This document shows, piece after piece, positions 1 to 5,434 of a stretch of 7,296 bases of DNA (positions are counted from its first letter, which is position 1; each line of letters opens with the position of its first letter). This DNA is from Pseudomonadota bacterium. Lineage in GTDB: Bacteria > Pseudomonadota > Gammaproteobacteria > Acidiferrobacterales > Acidiferrobacteraceae. Location of the stretch: NCBI GenBank assembly GCA_021795255.1, contig JAJYPQ010000183.1, forward strand, positions 1-7,296, in the 5' to 3' direction. The translations under genes and the position numbers were made by a program. The notes beneath the pieces were generated by a model. It was not told where the DNA came from. It ran no database searches and saw nothing but the letters and a program-made list of their open reading frames with translations.

Positions 1-2205
1 CACTTCATACTCGACTTGATGGCGTTCACGCCCGCGGCCTTCTTCAATCCGGACCACCATCCGGGGCTGGTACAATTCGGCTCGCGCCTGCTGTTCGCGG
101 GTGAGTCCGGCTTTATCGAGTGCCGTCACGGTGACGGATTCCTGGGACACCGCGCCTTGCTCGCGCAGGCCTTCACGGATATGGCGATTGATCTGCTGAC
201 GCAGATCGTTGGTGCCACTGACAACCAAAGTCTTGTCCCGAGTGTCGGCATCACGGTTCAGGTAATCGGCCGCTGTGGCGTGGGCGATGGCCGCCCGCTT
301 TTCTTGCATAGTGGGTTTAGCGCATTCCTTCTGTACATTGTGGGCCGAACGGCCCATCTCGACCTCGCGCATATACGGATGGGCTAAGGCGGTTGCTTGG
401 GCGGTCTCGCCCTTAGCGAAGGCCTGCGCGATCTCCCGCAAAGCGGGATCGCGTTGACGTTGAATCTCGTCAATGGTGGCGTACTGGATGGCGTGCGTTT
501 CGATCATGTGTTGGAAGGGACTACCGGCCTCGACGGCGGAGAGCTGGCGCGGGTCGCCGACCATAAGCAACCGAGCCCCTTCGACGTCGACGCGTTTTAG
601 CAAGGCGTCCATATCTTTGCCGGACACCATGCCCGCTTCGTCCAAGATATAGACGCGCGGACCTTTCCCCGAATGGGACCTACCGGCTGACGGCTGTGAT
701 GCGAGGGGGCTCGCCAAGGTCCGAGTGTCGTCGGCGCCGGCCGATTTCAATGCATGGGAGGCCGCAGCGCTGGGGGCGATACCGACGACCTCATAACCCC
801 GTTCCTTGGCCGCCTCGACATATCCCGCCATCGATGTGGTTTTCCCAGCACCGGCGGCACCGACGATGCCGACCACTCGGTCAGTCGAGGTCAGAGATAA
901 GTGGAGGGCTTCGCGCTGACCCTGGGAAAACGGGAATCCCTGCGAGGCCTCGCGATCCTTTATGAAGGATTTGGCATCCTCGCCCGCCAGAAGAGATGCG
1001 GCCTGGCCTTGGCCTGCGGTGGCGCGGGCCAAAATTTCTTGCTCTCGGTAAAGAGCTCCTTTAGTCGTAAGCTTGCCGCCGCCCACATCGATGAGGCCGG
1101 CGGTTTCACCAGTCAGGGCCAGATCGATCTGATTGAGCGTGGTACCGCCCATGCCCGCTTTTAACGCCTCAAAGCGCGTTTGCGCTTGGCTAAAAACACT
1201 GTCGCGCTCGCCCAGGTGGCGGGCGGCACTTGCTACGGCCTCGGTGGTGAGATCGGGTGATGCAACGGGGCCCCGGACACTGGCTTCACGCATGATCTTG
1301 TCCAGGTCGATACCGACCTCGCGGATCCGCGAGCGCCATTCCCAGCGCTGGTCAGACTGGGAGAGCTGGGACTTGCTTCCCCGGGTGGCGAGATTGGCGG
1401 CTTCTTTTTGGGAGTCCGAGGCCTCTGCTCGGGATGAGCCCCGAGCCTCAAGGGCCTTATCCACCTGATCCGTCCGCCGGGAAAAGGGTATCGAGTCCTT
1501 ATCGCTTAAGGCCGCGAACTCCCAGCCGTCTTGGGTCAGCCGGATCTCGTATCCCAGTTCTTGAACGCGCTGCGCCAAGTAGGCCTTTTGGGCAAAGTCG
1601 GCGGTCTTCGCCAACACCATCTGCTCACCCCATTGCAGATCGACCCGGACCCATTCGCCATCCGCGCGCTGCGTCATATTGAAAGTCAGCAGATGGGTAT
1701 GAAAATCCATGTCGGCGGTGCCCGCGACCGTGCGCGCGTCTTCATGCCGAAAGGCCGCCATGACCAGAGTCCCGGTTTTCTGGGACGCGGTGCCCCCGTG
1801 GCCCAGACGCGCGGCGGCCACCTCTTTTTCGATCACCGTGGCCGCCACCTTCACGCTCTCATCCCATAAGGCCACGAGGCGCGGATCGTGGGTTGCCATG
1901 AGGGAATAGGACTTCATGGCGGAGAGCGTGATGTCGGTGCCAAGTCGGGCGGCATCCTTGCGCCCCCCTCGTATAGAGAGATCGGTGCCGTCGGGGAGAC
2001 GGCCTTCCAAGAGTGCGATCAATTGTTCGCGATCCACCGCGCCTTCCAGGCCCAGGGCCGTGGCGCCTTGGCCCAACCACTGCGAGGGGGCGGCCTTGTT
2101 TTGGTAGTAGCCCACCGATGCCTCGGCCGACTTCTTTTGGTTTTCCAGGTAGTCGACGATGCCGCCCGCGCCGCGGCCGGATTTGAGATGTTTGATGCGC
2201 AGCAT
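1..2205 (-). CDS. mobF: MobF conjugative relaxase-helicase (TrwC/TraI family), C-terminus cut by window edge
   Basis: This enzyme would nick one strand at oriT, stay bound to the 5' end, and unwind the plasmid as a 5'-3' helicase during transfer. The minus frame is open for 735 codons from the ATG at 2205 to the window edge. The N-terminal relaxase domain (about 1-300) shows candidate catalytic tyrosines Y19 and Y33/Y34, a TrwC-like stretch near 90-100 (GTDITLSAMKS), and the metal-binding histidine triad H154, H169, H171 (FRHED then DFHTH) followed by NMTQ. The helicase part has Walker A GAAGAGKT at 449-456, motif II DEAG at 522-525, and GDPRQL from 550. MobF relaxases are usually about 900-1100 residues or more, so 200 or more residues are missing. 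The start is fixed by a strong ribosome site and similarity to the TrwC N-terminus. No TrwA-like or coupling-protein gene lies between oriT and this gene, unlike R388. Family assignment is very secure. Confidence 0.96.
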   Translation of the reverse strand, partial: MLRIKHLKSGRGAGGIVDYLENQKKSAEASVGYYQNKAAPSQWLGQGATALGLEGAVDREQLIALLEGRLPDGTDLSIRGGRKDAARLGTDITLSAMKSYSLMATHDPRLVALWDESVKVAATVIEKEVAAARLGHGGTASQKTGTLVMAAFRHEDARTVAGTADMDFHTHLLTFNMTQRADGEWVRVDLQWGEQMVLAKTADFAQKAYLAQRVQELGYEIRLTQDGWEFAALSDKDSIPFSRRTDQVDKALEARGSSRAEASDSQKEAANLATRGSKSQLSQSDQRWEWRSRIREVGIDLDKIMREASVRGPVASPDLTTEAVASAARHLGERDSVFSQAQTRFEALKAGMGGTTLNQIDLALTGETAGLIDVGGGKLTTKGALYREQEILARATAGQGQAASLLAGEDAKSFIKDREASQGFPFSQGQREALHLSLTSTDRVVGIVGAAGAGKTTSMAGYVEAAKERGYEVVGIAPSAAASHALKSAGADDTRTLASPLASQPSAGRSHSGKGPRVYILDEAGMVSGKDMDALLKRVDVEGARLLMVGDPRQLSAVEAGSPFQHMIETHAIQYATIDEIQRQRDPALREIAQAFAKGETAQATALAHPYMREVEMGRSAHNVQKECAKPTMQEKRAAIAHATAADYLNRDADTRDKTLVVSGTNDLRQQINRHIREGLREQGAVSQESVTVTALDKAGLTREQQARAELYQPRMVVRIEEGRGRERHQVEYEV
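336..357. repeat. Palindromic 22-bp repeat, copy 1, inside the relaxase gene
   Basis: CATTG followed by TGGGCCGAACGGCCCA and T. The 16-nt core has 7-bp arms around AA. The same 22 bases occur at 3968-3989. Here it falls in coding sequence near relaxase residues 617-624 (GRSAHN), in the frame-preserving part of the helicase domain. Confidence 0.75.
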
Positions 2206-2210
2206 GAGCC

Positions 2211-2217
2211 TTCCTCC
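2211..2217 (-). promoter_or_regulatory. Ribosome binding site of the relaxase gene
   Basis: On the minus strand GGAGGAA lies 5 nt before the ATG at 2205. It is a near-perfect Shine-Dalgarno match and supports this start for the relaxase. Confidence 0.8.
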
Positions 2218-2281
2218 ATGACGAGATTGCTCATAGCGGCCGGCGCGGAAATGACCTGGGCCTTTGTATGGGGTCTGCGCG

Positions 2282-2344
2282 CCCCGCCTACCGGCGGACG
2301 CCACCGGAGCGCTGCCCGCGCTTGGTGGCCGGGGTGGGGCGGGT
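2282..2344. repeat. Long GC-rich imperfect dyad upstream of the relaxase gene
   Basis: The core arms GCCACC-gg-AGCGC (2300-2312) and GCGCT-t-GGTGGC (2318-2329) face each other across the 5-nt loop TGCCC. Outside them, a CCCCGCC-type run near 2282-2292 is partly complementary to the GGGGTGGGGCGGG run at 2331-2343, extending the dyad. It lies 70-140 bp before the relaxase start, so it would fall in the untranslated leader or promoter region. Possible roles are a leader structure limiting relaxase expression or an accessory oriT element. The structure is visible; the function is inference. Confidence 0.5.
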
Positions 2345-2483
2345 TCACTCCCGGCTCAAAGCGGCTCGACACGCTCGCCTTCGCCGGGCGCCACCCGCTC
2401 CCGGCCGTGGTCTTCAGGGCGTGGGATGGGGAGCACACAGGCACACAGACGGCGGCAAAGCCGGCCCTTGAGCGCATCGAAGG

Positions 2484-2504
2484 GCACAAGCCGAAGGCTG
2501 GTGC
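2484..2504 (+). repeat. Nic-proximal hairpin of oriT
   Basis: GCAC-a-AGCC (2484-2492) pairs with GGCT-g-GTGC (2496-2504) around a GAA loop, with one symmetric A/G mismatch. In MobF systems the relaxase domain recognises a hairpin just 5' of the nick, and this one has the expected size and position. Confidence 0.65.
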
Positions 2505-2521
2505 GTATGTGTGGTCTTTCA

Positions 2522-2542
2522 GCCCATCGCGAAGCGGTGGGC
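2522..2542. repeat. Second oriT hairpin, 3' of the nick
   Basis: GCCCATCGC (2522-2530) pairs with GCGGTGGGC (2534-2542) around a GAA loop. There are nine pairs, one of them a T-G wobble. It begins 9 nt after the proposed nick. It could terminate transfer, act as an accessory-protein site, or be a single-strand structure in the leading region. Confidence 0.55.
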
Positions 2543-2565
2543 GTCATACCCATATTTGTCTGAAT

Positions 2566-2598
2566 ACGGTATCAACACCGTACCAATACGGTACCAAT
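2566..2598. repeat. Phased 9-bp motif array C (three copies, 11-bp period)
   Basis: Three near-identical 9-mers, GGTATCAAC (2568), CGTACCAAT (2579) and GGTACCAAT (2590), are each separated by 2 bp, giving an exact 11-bp period. A weaker copy may sit at 2557. Read on the other strand the motif is RTTGGTACC, which matches the motif of array B in inverted orientation. As I recall it, StbA of R388 binds 9-bp direct repeats separated by 2 bp next to its operon and oriT. The match in spacing makes this the likely binding array of the StbA-like protein encoded downstream. Confidence 0.65.
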
Positions 2599-2650
2599 AC
2601 TGACGGAACTGGAACGAGTTGAGGTGCTTATAGGGCATTCTTACGCCACA

Positions 2651-2692
2651 GTTGCGACAGAGTTGGGACAAGGTGGGGCGAGGGTAGCGAAA
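2651..2692. repeat. Phased 9-bp motif array A (four copies, 11-bp period)
   Basis: GTTGCGACA (2651), GTTGGGACA (2662), GTGGGGCGA (2673) and GTAGCGAAA (2684) follow each other at exactly 11 bp. The first two are strong matches and the last two are degenerate. The orientation is opposite to array C. Probably part of the operator/stability site of the downstream operon. Confidence 0.5.
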
Positions 2693-2723
2693 GTTGGTAC
2701 CGAGTTGGGTTCCTATTGGGGCC
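2693..2723. repeat. Phased 9-bp motif array B (three copies, 11-bp period)
   Basis: GTTGGTACC (2693), GTTGGGTTC (2704) and ATTGGGGCC (2715) are spaced 11 bp apart. The step from array A to B is 9 bp rather than 11, so the helical phase shifts here. GTTGGTACC is almost the exact reverse complement of the array C motif. The last copy overlaps the -35 region of the candidate promoter, which would fit autorepression by the bound protein. Confidence 0.5.
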
Positions 2724-2746
2724 ATTTCCGCTCGTGCCGCTAGAGT
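2716..2746 (+). promoter_or_regulatory. Candidate promoter of the stb-like operon
   Basis: TTGGGG (2716-2721) and TAGAGT (2741-2746) are separated by 19 bp, about 30 bp ahead of the first start codon. The match is only moderate and the spacer is long. The position between the repeat arrays and the operon is the main support. Confidence 0.3.
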
Positions 2747-2777
2747 AGGTAACGGCATCGCAAAAGAGGACCACAAC

Positions 2778-3125
2778 ATGACCATCCATGACCAAGCCAC
2801 CCGATTGACCGCGCGCGTCGCACCCTATCTTGAGGCCATCGCCAAAGCCCGCGCGGCGGGGCTCACGTGGGCGGATATCGGCCACCTGTTTCAGGTCAAG
2901 GCGCGGCGCCTGCAATGGGCGGTGAAGCACTGTCGGTACACCGCGGAGCAAAAGCCCTTGCCGGAGCCCGCATCAACCGCCGCCAAGCCCGCACCACGCG
3001 CCAGCACACAGCCGGCGAAAGCGGCCCCCGCGGCACCACCCCTCCCCCCGCCTCCAGGGCAACGCCCCGTGGCCACGGATCAGATGTCGGAGCTCGACCG
3101 GATCCGGGCCGAGTTCGACCGATAG
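2778..3125 (+). CDS. Small HTH DNA-binding protein, StbA/TraK-like
   Basis: A 115-residue protein, first of three co-directional genes. Residues 5-52 look like a compact helix-turn-helix (AGLTWADIGHLFQVKARRLQ at about 27-46). Residues 58-98 form an Ala/Pro-rich linker including PPLPPPP, and a short charged helix ends the protein (MSELDRIRAEFDR). AGAGGA sits 7 nt before the chosen ATG; the longer in-frame version lacks this and would run through the promoter region. In IncW and IncP-like plasmids the gene next to oriT facing away from the relaxase encodes an oriT- or repeat-binding protein (StbA, TraK). StbA controls plasmid positioning and transfer and represses its operon. The 9-bp arrays just upstream are the likely target. 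The StbA-like role is inferred from HTH, order and arrays rather than sequence identity. Confidence 0.75.
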   Translation: MTIHDQATRLTARVAPYLEAIAKARAAGLTWADIGHLFQVKARRLQWAVKHCRYTAEQKPLPEPASTAAKPAPRASTQPAKAAPAAPPLPPPPGQRPVATDQMSELDRIRAEFDR

Positions 3126-3140
3126 ATCCCCTTCGGGGAT
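3126..3140 (+). repeat. Hairpin directly after the StbA-like stop codon
   Basis: ATCCCC (3126-3131) and GGGGAT (3135-3140) pair around TTC, immediately after the stop. No T-run follows (AGGTAATTT), so it looks like an RNA-stability or attenuation element rather than a full terminator. Confidence 0.45.
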
Positions 3141-3172
3141 AGGTAATTTCCGCCCCCGCAGCTATTGCCAAC

Positions 3173-3191
3173 GGGCCGGATCGTCCGGCCC
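3173..3191 (+). repeat. Hairpin just upstream of the StbB-like gene
   Basis: GGGCCGGA (3173-3180) and TCCGGCCC (3184-3191) form a perfect 8-bp stem with a TCG loop. It ends 4 nt before the GAGAGGAA ribosome site of the next gene. It may set the ratio of the first two proteins by protecting or processing the mRNA, or by limiting read-through. Confidence 0.5.
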
Positions 3192-3209
3192 CTTTGAGAG
3201 GAAACCAAT

Positions 3210-3935
3210 ATGACCGAAAACCCCAAACTTCTGATCTCCCATGGCGACAAGGGCGGCACCGGCAAGTCTATGGCCGCAGCCTTGGTACTCGACCACTTCT
3301 TGGCAACGGGCGCTCCTGTCCTATTGATCGAGGGCGATGCCGGGATCCCAGACCTTGCCTTGCGTTTTCGCGGGTCAGTGCCCGTGACGCTGGTCAATTT
3401 GAATCGGGCCGGCGATGCCGAGACCAGTTTCAACAAGTTGGGCAACGTCCTGGAAGCCGCGGCCGCCGCTGGCCAGCATGTCGTAGTCAATATGCCCGCC
3501 GGCGCCGGGGACACGATTGACGAACTGGCCCCGGTCCTATCTGAGATCGTCAGTGCGGTCGGGTATGAACTGGTCGTGACATTCAGTATCGGGCCCCACC
3601 GCACGAGCACTGACGCGCTCCTGAAATCGCTGGATCGGGGACTCCTGTCCGTTGTCGATCCGGCCCGCCGCTCGGTGCTCTTTCCGCTGTTCTTAGGGAT
3701 CGCCGCGCAGTTTGATTGGAGCAAGTCGCCCAGCCGCGCGGACTTTATGAGCGCGGGTGGCAAAGAGGCCGCCATTCCGGCCCTGCGCCCCGACGATCTG
3801 CGCGACAAGATCCTGGCCGCGCCGGGGGCATTCTCGGTCCTGGGTGAGGATAAAGCGGCGCTCACGATCACCGAGCGCGCGCTTTTTCGGCGCTGGCTGG
3901 CACTCGCGCATGCAGCGATCGCCTCAGTTGTTTGA
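3210..3935 (+). CDS. stbB: ParA/MinD-like ATPase of the StbB/TraL family
   Basis: A 241-residue P-loop protein. A deviant Walker A motif, GDKGGTGKS (12-20), carries the signature lysine K14 and the P-loop lysine K19. LLIEGDAG (38-45) supplies the Walker A'-like aspartate D43. The Walker B position VVVNMPAG (91-98) has asparagine where most ParA proteins have aspartate. The length fits IncP TraL and IncW StbB. In R388 StbB is needed for conjugation and works against StbA, which favours vertical stability. Placement second after the HTH gene, beside oriT and opposite the relaxase, matches those operons. GAGAGGAA lies 6 nt before the ATG. The P-loop ATPase assignment is secure; StbB versus TraL naming is less so, because both belong to the same broad group. 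Confidence 0.85.
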   Translation: MTENPKLLISHGDKGGTGKSMAAALVLDHFLATGAPVLLIEGDAGIPDLALRFRGSVPVTLVNLNRAGDAETSFNKLGNVLEAAAAAGQHVVVNMPAGAGDTIDELAPVLSEIVSAVGYELVVTFSIGPHRTSTDALLKSLDRGLLSVVDPARRSVLFPLFLGIAAQFDWSKSPSRADFMSAGGKEAAIPALRPDDLRDKILAAPGAFSVLGEDKAALTITERALFRRWLALAHAAIASVV

Positions 3936-3967
3936 CCCCAAAGGCCGGGAACATTACCCCGGTCCTT

Positions 3968-3989
3968 CATTGTGGGCCGAACGGCCCAT
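3968..3989. repeat. Palindromic 22-bp repeat, copy 2, between the StbB-like and StbC-like genes
   Basis: Identical over 22 bases to 336-357 and in the same orientation. It lies in the 71-nt gap between two stb-like genes and ends 5 nt before the ribosome site of the third gene. As RNA it would form a 6-7 bp stem, so it may act as an intercistronic mRNA structure. Confidence 0.75.
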
Positions 3990-4006
3990 TCACCGAGGAA
4001 CAGAAG

Positions 4007-4732
4007 ATGAGTAACGAGCAGGTAAACGGCAATGCCCGAGATACGGCCTTGGAATCCTTGCCCCCCGAGCTACGCGAAGCGCTGCTGCGCAAGGCCTCCG
4101 ACTTAGGCGTACACCGCGCTGATGATGTGGTCTGGGCGCTCGTCGCCTCGGTCATCGATGCGGCGGCCGCCGCTCAGATGGCAGGACAACACGTAAAAAC
4201 ATTGGTAGAAGAAACGGGGAAGGTGCCGGATTTGATCTACCAAGGGACCATGCGCGCCGGCAATGATCTCAAGGAAGGCGTGGCCCAAGCCATCGAAGAC
4301 AAGACCGTGGAAGCCGGCCAGGCGCTGGTCGGCGCCATCGCCCACGCGGCGGGCAAGGGGGCCACGGACCTGCAGAAGGCCGCCGCCGGCCTCGATCGGA
4401 TGGGGGCTGATAAGGCGGCCGCCTTCATCGAGCAGTGGAAGGTCCATCTGGCCCATGCGATCAAGGAACAGGCCAAGGCAAGTCTGGCCTGGAAGCTCGC
4501 CGAGGGTTGGGGTGTGATGGTTGCCCTGCTAACGGGGATGTTTGTCTTTGGGATGCTAACCATGACTGGCATTGGGATCCTGTCCCATCGGGTCATCCTG
4601 TCCTCGACGGTGACTTATCATAGGGCAGCCGCGGGCAATCCTCCGCAGATCAACTTCGTGGGGCCGCTCTACCGGGCGGCGTCGTGCCCACCGGGGGAGG
4701 CGTGTTTGGTGGTGCCAGGGTCTGGTGATTAA
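4007..4732 (+). CDS. Helical membrane-anchored protein, StbC/TraM-like, third gene of the operon
   Basis: A 241-residue protein. The N-terminal 15-60 (LPPELREALLRKASDLGVHRADD, broken as LPPELREALLRKA and DLGVHRADDVVW) resembles the short N-terminal segment of TraM-type transfer proteins. Residues 60-165 are Ala- and Lys/Glu-rich and probably one long amphipathic or coiled-coil helix. Residues about 168-192 form one hydrophobic membrane segment (LLTGMFVFGMLTMTGIGIL). The C-terminal tail of about 50 residues has two cysteines, C227 and C233. GAGGAA at 3995-4000 lies 6 nt before the ATG; an upstream TTG frame lacks a ribosome site. Position after HTH and ATPase genes fits StbC or IncP TraM, but RP4 TraM is shorter (about 145 residues). 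A membrane anchor for the ATPase is a reasonable guess, not shown. The gene is clearly real; the family is tentative. Confidence 0.8.
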   Translation: MSNEQVNGNARDTALESLPPELREALLRKASDLGVHRADDVVWALVASVIDAAAAAQMAGQHVKTLVEETGKVPDLIYQGTMRAGNDLKEGVAQAIEDKTVEAGQALVGAIAHAAGKGATDLQKAAAGLDRMGADKAAAFIEQWKVHLAHAIKEQAKASLAWKLAEGWGVMVALLTGMFVFGMLTMTGIGILSHRVILSSTVTYHRAAAGNPPQINFVGPLYRAASCPPGEACLVVPGSGD

Positions 4733-4785
4733 ATAACAGTTAATATGCCCAGATCGTTACCGAGCGTGCAGACGTCCTGAAGGAT

Positions 4786-4809
4786 AAAAAACCGGCCTAA
4801 GTGGCCGGT
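4786..4809 (-). terminator. Rho-independent terminator of the GIY-YIG gene
   Basis: On the minus strand ACCGGCC-ACTTA-GGCCGGT is followed at once by six T residues, about 37 nt past the stop codon of the GIY-YIG gene. On the plus strand the stem is followed by A residues, so it is not a canonical terminator for the convergent stb-like operon. Confidence 0.85.
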
Positions 4810-4845
4810 AAAAGTAATACATTGCGAGAATTCTATACACTTAAT

Positions 4846-5169
4846 TTATGCCCGCTTAAGCTGAACATTCATCTTTGGGTTATGCAATTGAATGAGCACA
4901 CGTTCCAGTTCATCGCGACGAGACGCTTCACGGACAAGCGCTGCATGAACATGTGTTGCGCCCAGTTTCTCTGCTTCATCCCATCTCTCATGACTAGAGA
5001 ACCGATCCCGGAAACTTTTCGCCTGGCCAATATAGAGCGAATACCAAAAGCGCGTGTCGCTATGGCAAAAAATGTACAAACCAGGAACATCATGCCAATC
5101 AGAATCTATGCGACAAACTTGAAACTCTATGGAATTATTGTTTCCGACAGACCAATTTACCGTTGTCAT
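4846..5169 (-). CDS. Small standalone GIY-YIG nuclease-family protein
   Basis: The 107-residue protein carries a complete small GIY-YIG core: GLYIF (30-34) and LYIGQA (45-50) give the two signature tyrosine motifs, FRDRFSSH (53-60) the arginine-containing helix, and ELERVLIQ (87-94) the metal-binding glutamate, followed by NPKMN (97-101). No DNA-binding or other domain is attached. The ATG at 5169 is preferred (GAGG 9 nt upstream); a TTG at 5199 would add 10 residues. The gene has its own terminator and faces the stb-like operon. GC is roughly 43%, well below its neighbours, so it looks acquired. Small standalone members include cargo endonucleases, defence nucleases and proteins of unknown role; the sequence does not decide. 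The homing-endonuclease reading is weak because no intron or interrupted gene is visible. Confidence 0.85.
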   Translation of the reverse strand: MTTVNWSVGNNNSIEFQVCRIDSDWHDVPGLYIFCHSDTRFWYSLYIGQAKSFRDRFSSHERWDEAEKLGATHVHAALVREASRRDELERVLIQLHNPKMNVQLKRA

Positions 5170-5268
5170 TGCAAGGTACCTCGCTTCAGAAAAGGTCAAC
5201 AGGATGGTGCTAGCATGAGCCCTGTGTTCTGAAGAGCGGAATGGAGAAAAGCGTATTAAGACGATGGC

Positions 5269-5409
5269 CTACGCGAGGCGGTCGTCGGTTAGCTTAAGTC
5301 GTTGTATCCGGTGTCCATCACACACGATCATCACCCCAACACCACTAATATCTGCCACATCACACTCCGGCAGTCCATATAAAATACTACTAGATGTGGT
5401 GTTTTTCAA
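5269..5409 (-). CDS. Possible 46-residue small ORF downstream of the P-like gene
   Basis: A minus frame from a TTG at 5409 to the TAG at 5271-5269 reads as a normal-looking mixed protein (GLPECDVADISGV, then MIVCDGHRIQRLKLTDDRLA). The frame also stays open upstream into the P-like gene (GTG at 5442). No candidate start has a good ribosome site, and the TTG coincides with the -35 of the promoter candidate. I recognise no family. It could be chance or the remnant of a longer gene. Confidence 0.18.
   Translation of the reverse strand: MKNTTSSSILYGLPECDVADISGVGVMIVCDGHRIQRLKLTDDRLA
5381..5409 (-). promoter_or_regulatory. Candidate sigma70-type promoter toward the GIY-YIG gene
   Basis: On the minus strand TTGAAA (5409-5404) and TATTTT (5386-5381) are separated by exactly 17 bp in an AT-rich setting. 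It would start transcription near 5374, giving the GIY-YIG gene a leader of about 200 nt, and would make that gene independent of the replication operon. Confidence 0.5.
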
Positions 5410-5434
5410 TACACAATATACTATACCGTGTATT
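5408..5434. repeat. Inverted repeat at the end of the P-like gene
   Basis: AATACAC (5408-5414) and GTGTATT (5428-5434) are perfect 7-bp arms 13 bp apart, overlapping both the TAA stop of the P-like gene and the -35 of the promoter candidate. No T-run follows on the minus strand. An operator is more likely than a terminator. Confidence 0.4.

Larger units (their letters stand above)
2484..2542 (+). other. oriT: Candidate origin of transfer (oriT) with MobF nic site near 2512/2513
   Basis: A hairpin (2484-2504) is followed by GTATGTGT/GGTCTTTCAGCCC. In R388 the TrwC site is a hairpin ending GGTGC, then GTATTGTCT/ATAGCCC. In F the site is GCGTGGGGTGT/GGTGCTTTT. This window has the R388-like hairpin end, GGTGCGTAT and AGCCC, together with an F-like TGTGT/GGT junction. 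The hairpin-to-nick distance (8 nt, against 9 in R388) favours a nick between 2512 and 2513; a TCT/TTC nick at 2517/2518 is the alternative. On this strand the stb-like operon is leading and the relaxase gene enters last, as expected for a MobF plasmid. The nick comparisons come from memory of those plasmids, and the exact nick position is inferred. Confidence 0.65.
2206..2777. other. Gene-free oriT and control region between the relaxase gene and the stb-like operon
   Basis: These 572 bases separate two divergent transcription units. The half next to the relaxase (2206-2440) is very GC-rich and holds a long dyad. The middle (2484-2542) holds the nic-like sequence between two hairpins. The half next to the stb-like operon (2566-2746) holds phased 9-bp motifs and a candidate promoter. 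Open frames here have no ribosome site and no recognisable product. I found no convincing minus-strand promoter for the relaxase, though one must lie here or further right. Confidence 0.75.
5170..5432. other. AT-richer intergenic region between the GIY-YIG and P-like genes
   Basis: These 263 bases hold no clearly supported gene. They contain a minus-strand promoter candidate (5381-5409), an inverted repeat overlapping the stop of the P-like gene, and nested complementary pairs: AACACCAC (5338-5345) with GTGGTGTT (5396-5403), and CCACATC (5355-5361) with GATGTGG (5393-5399). The pairs compete for the same right arm, so only one can form at a time. CCACAT also recurs in the initiator iterons. 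Confidence 0.5.

Noticed and set aside
2356..2553. A 65-codon minus frame in the oriT region
   Set aside because: It is read from the nic and post-nic hairpins, has no ribosome site, and ends within the GC-rich leader.
1888..2622. A 244-codon plus frame across the relaxase start and oriT region
   Set aside because: It runs antisense through the relaxase N-terminus and straight across the nic hairpins and repeat array. No family features were seen.
3080..3970. A 296-codon minus frame opposite the StbB-like gene
   Set aside because: Ser/Arg/Pro-rich composition, no ribosome site, and it is fully antisense to a gene with a clear Walker motif. It is a GC-rich shadow.
4150..4425. GGCGGCCGCC-type palindromes in the third stb-like gene
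   Set aside because: They follow from Ala-Ala-Ala coding in GC-rich DNA and show no spacing pattern.
4801..5232. A plus frame of 143 codons over the GIY-YIG gene
   Set aside because: It is the antisense of a gene with complete GIY-YIG motifs, and it begins inside the terminator stem.
5338..5403. AACACCAC...GTGGTGTTTTT as a terminator
   Set aside because: The loop would be about 50 nt and the T-run is on the plus strand, where no gene ends nearby.
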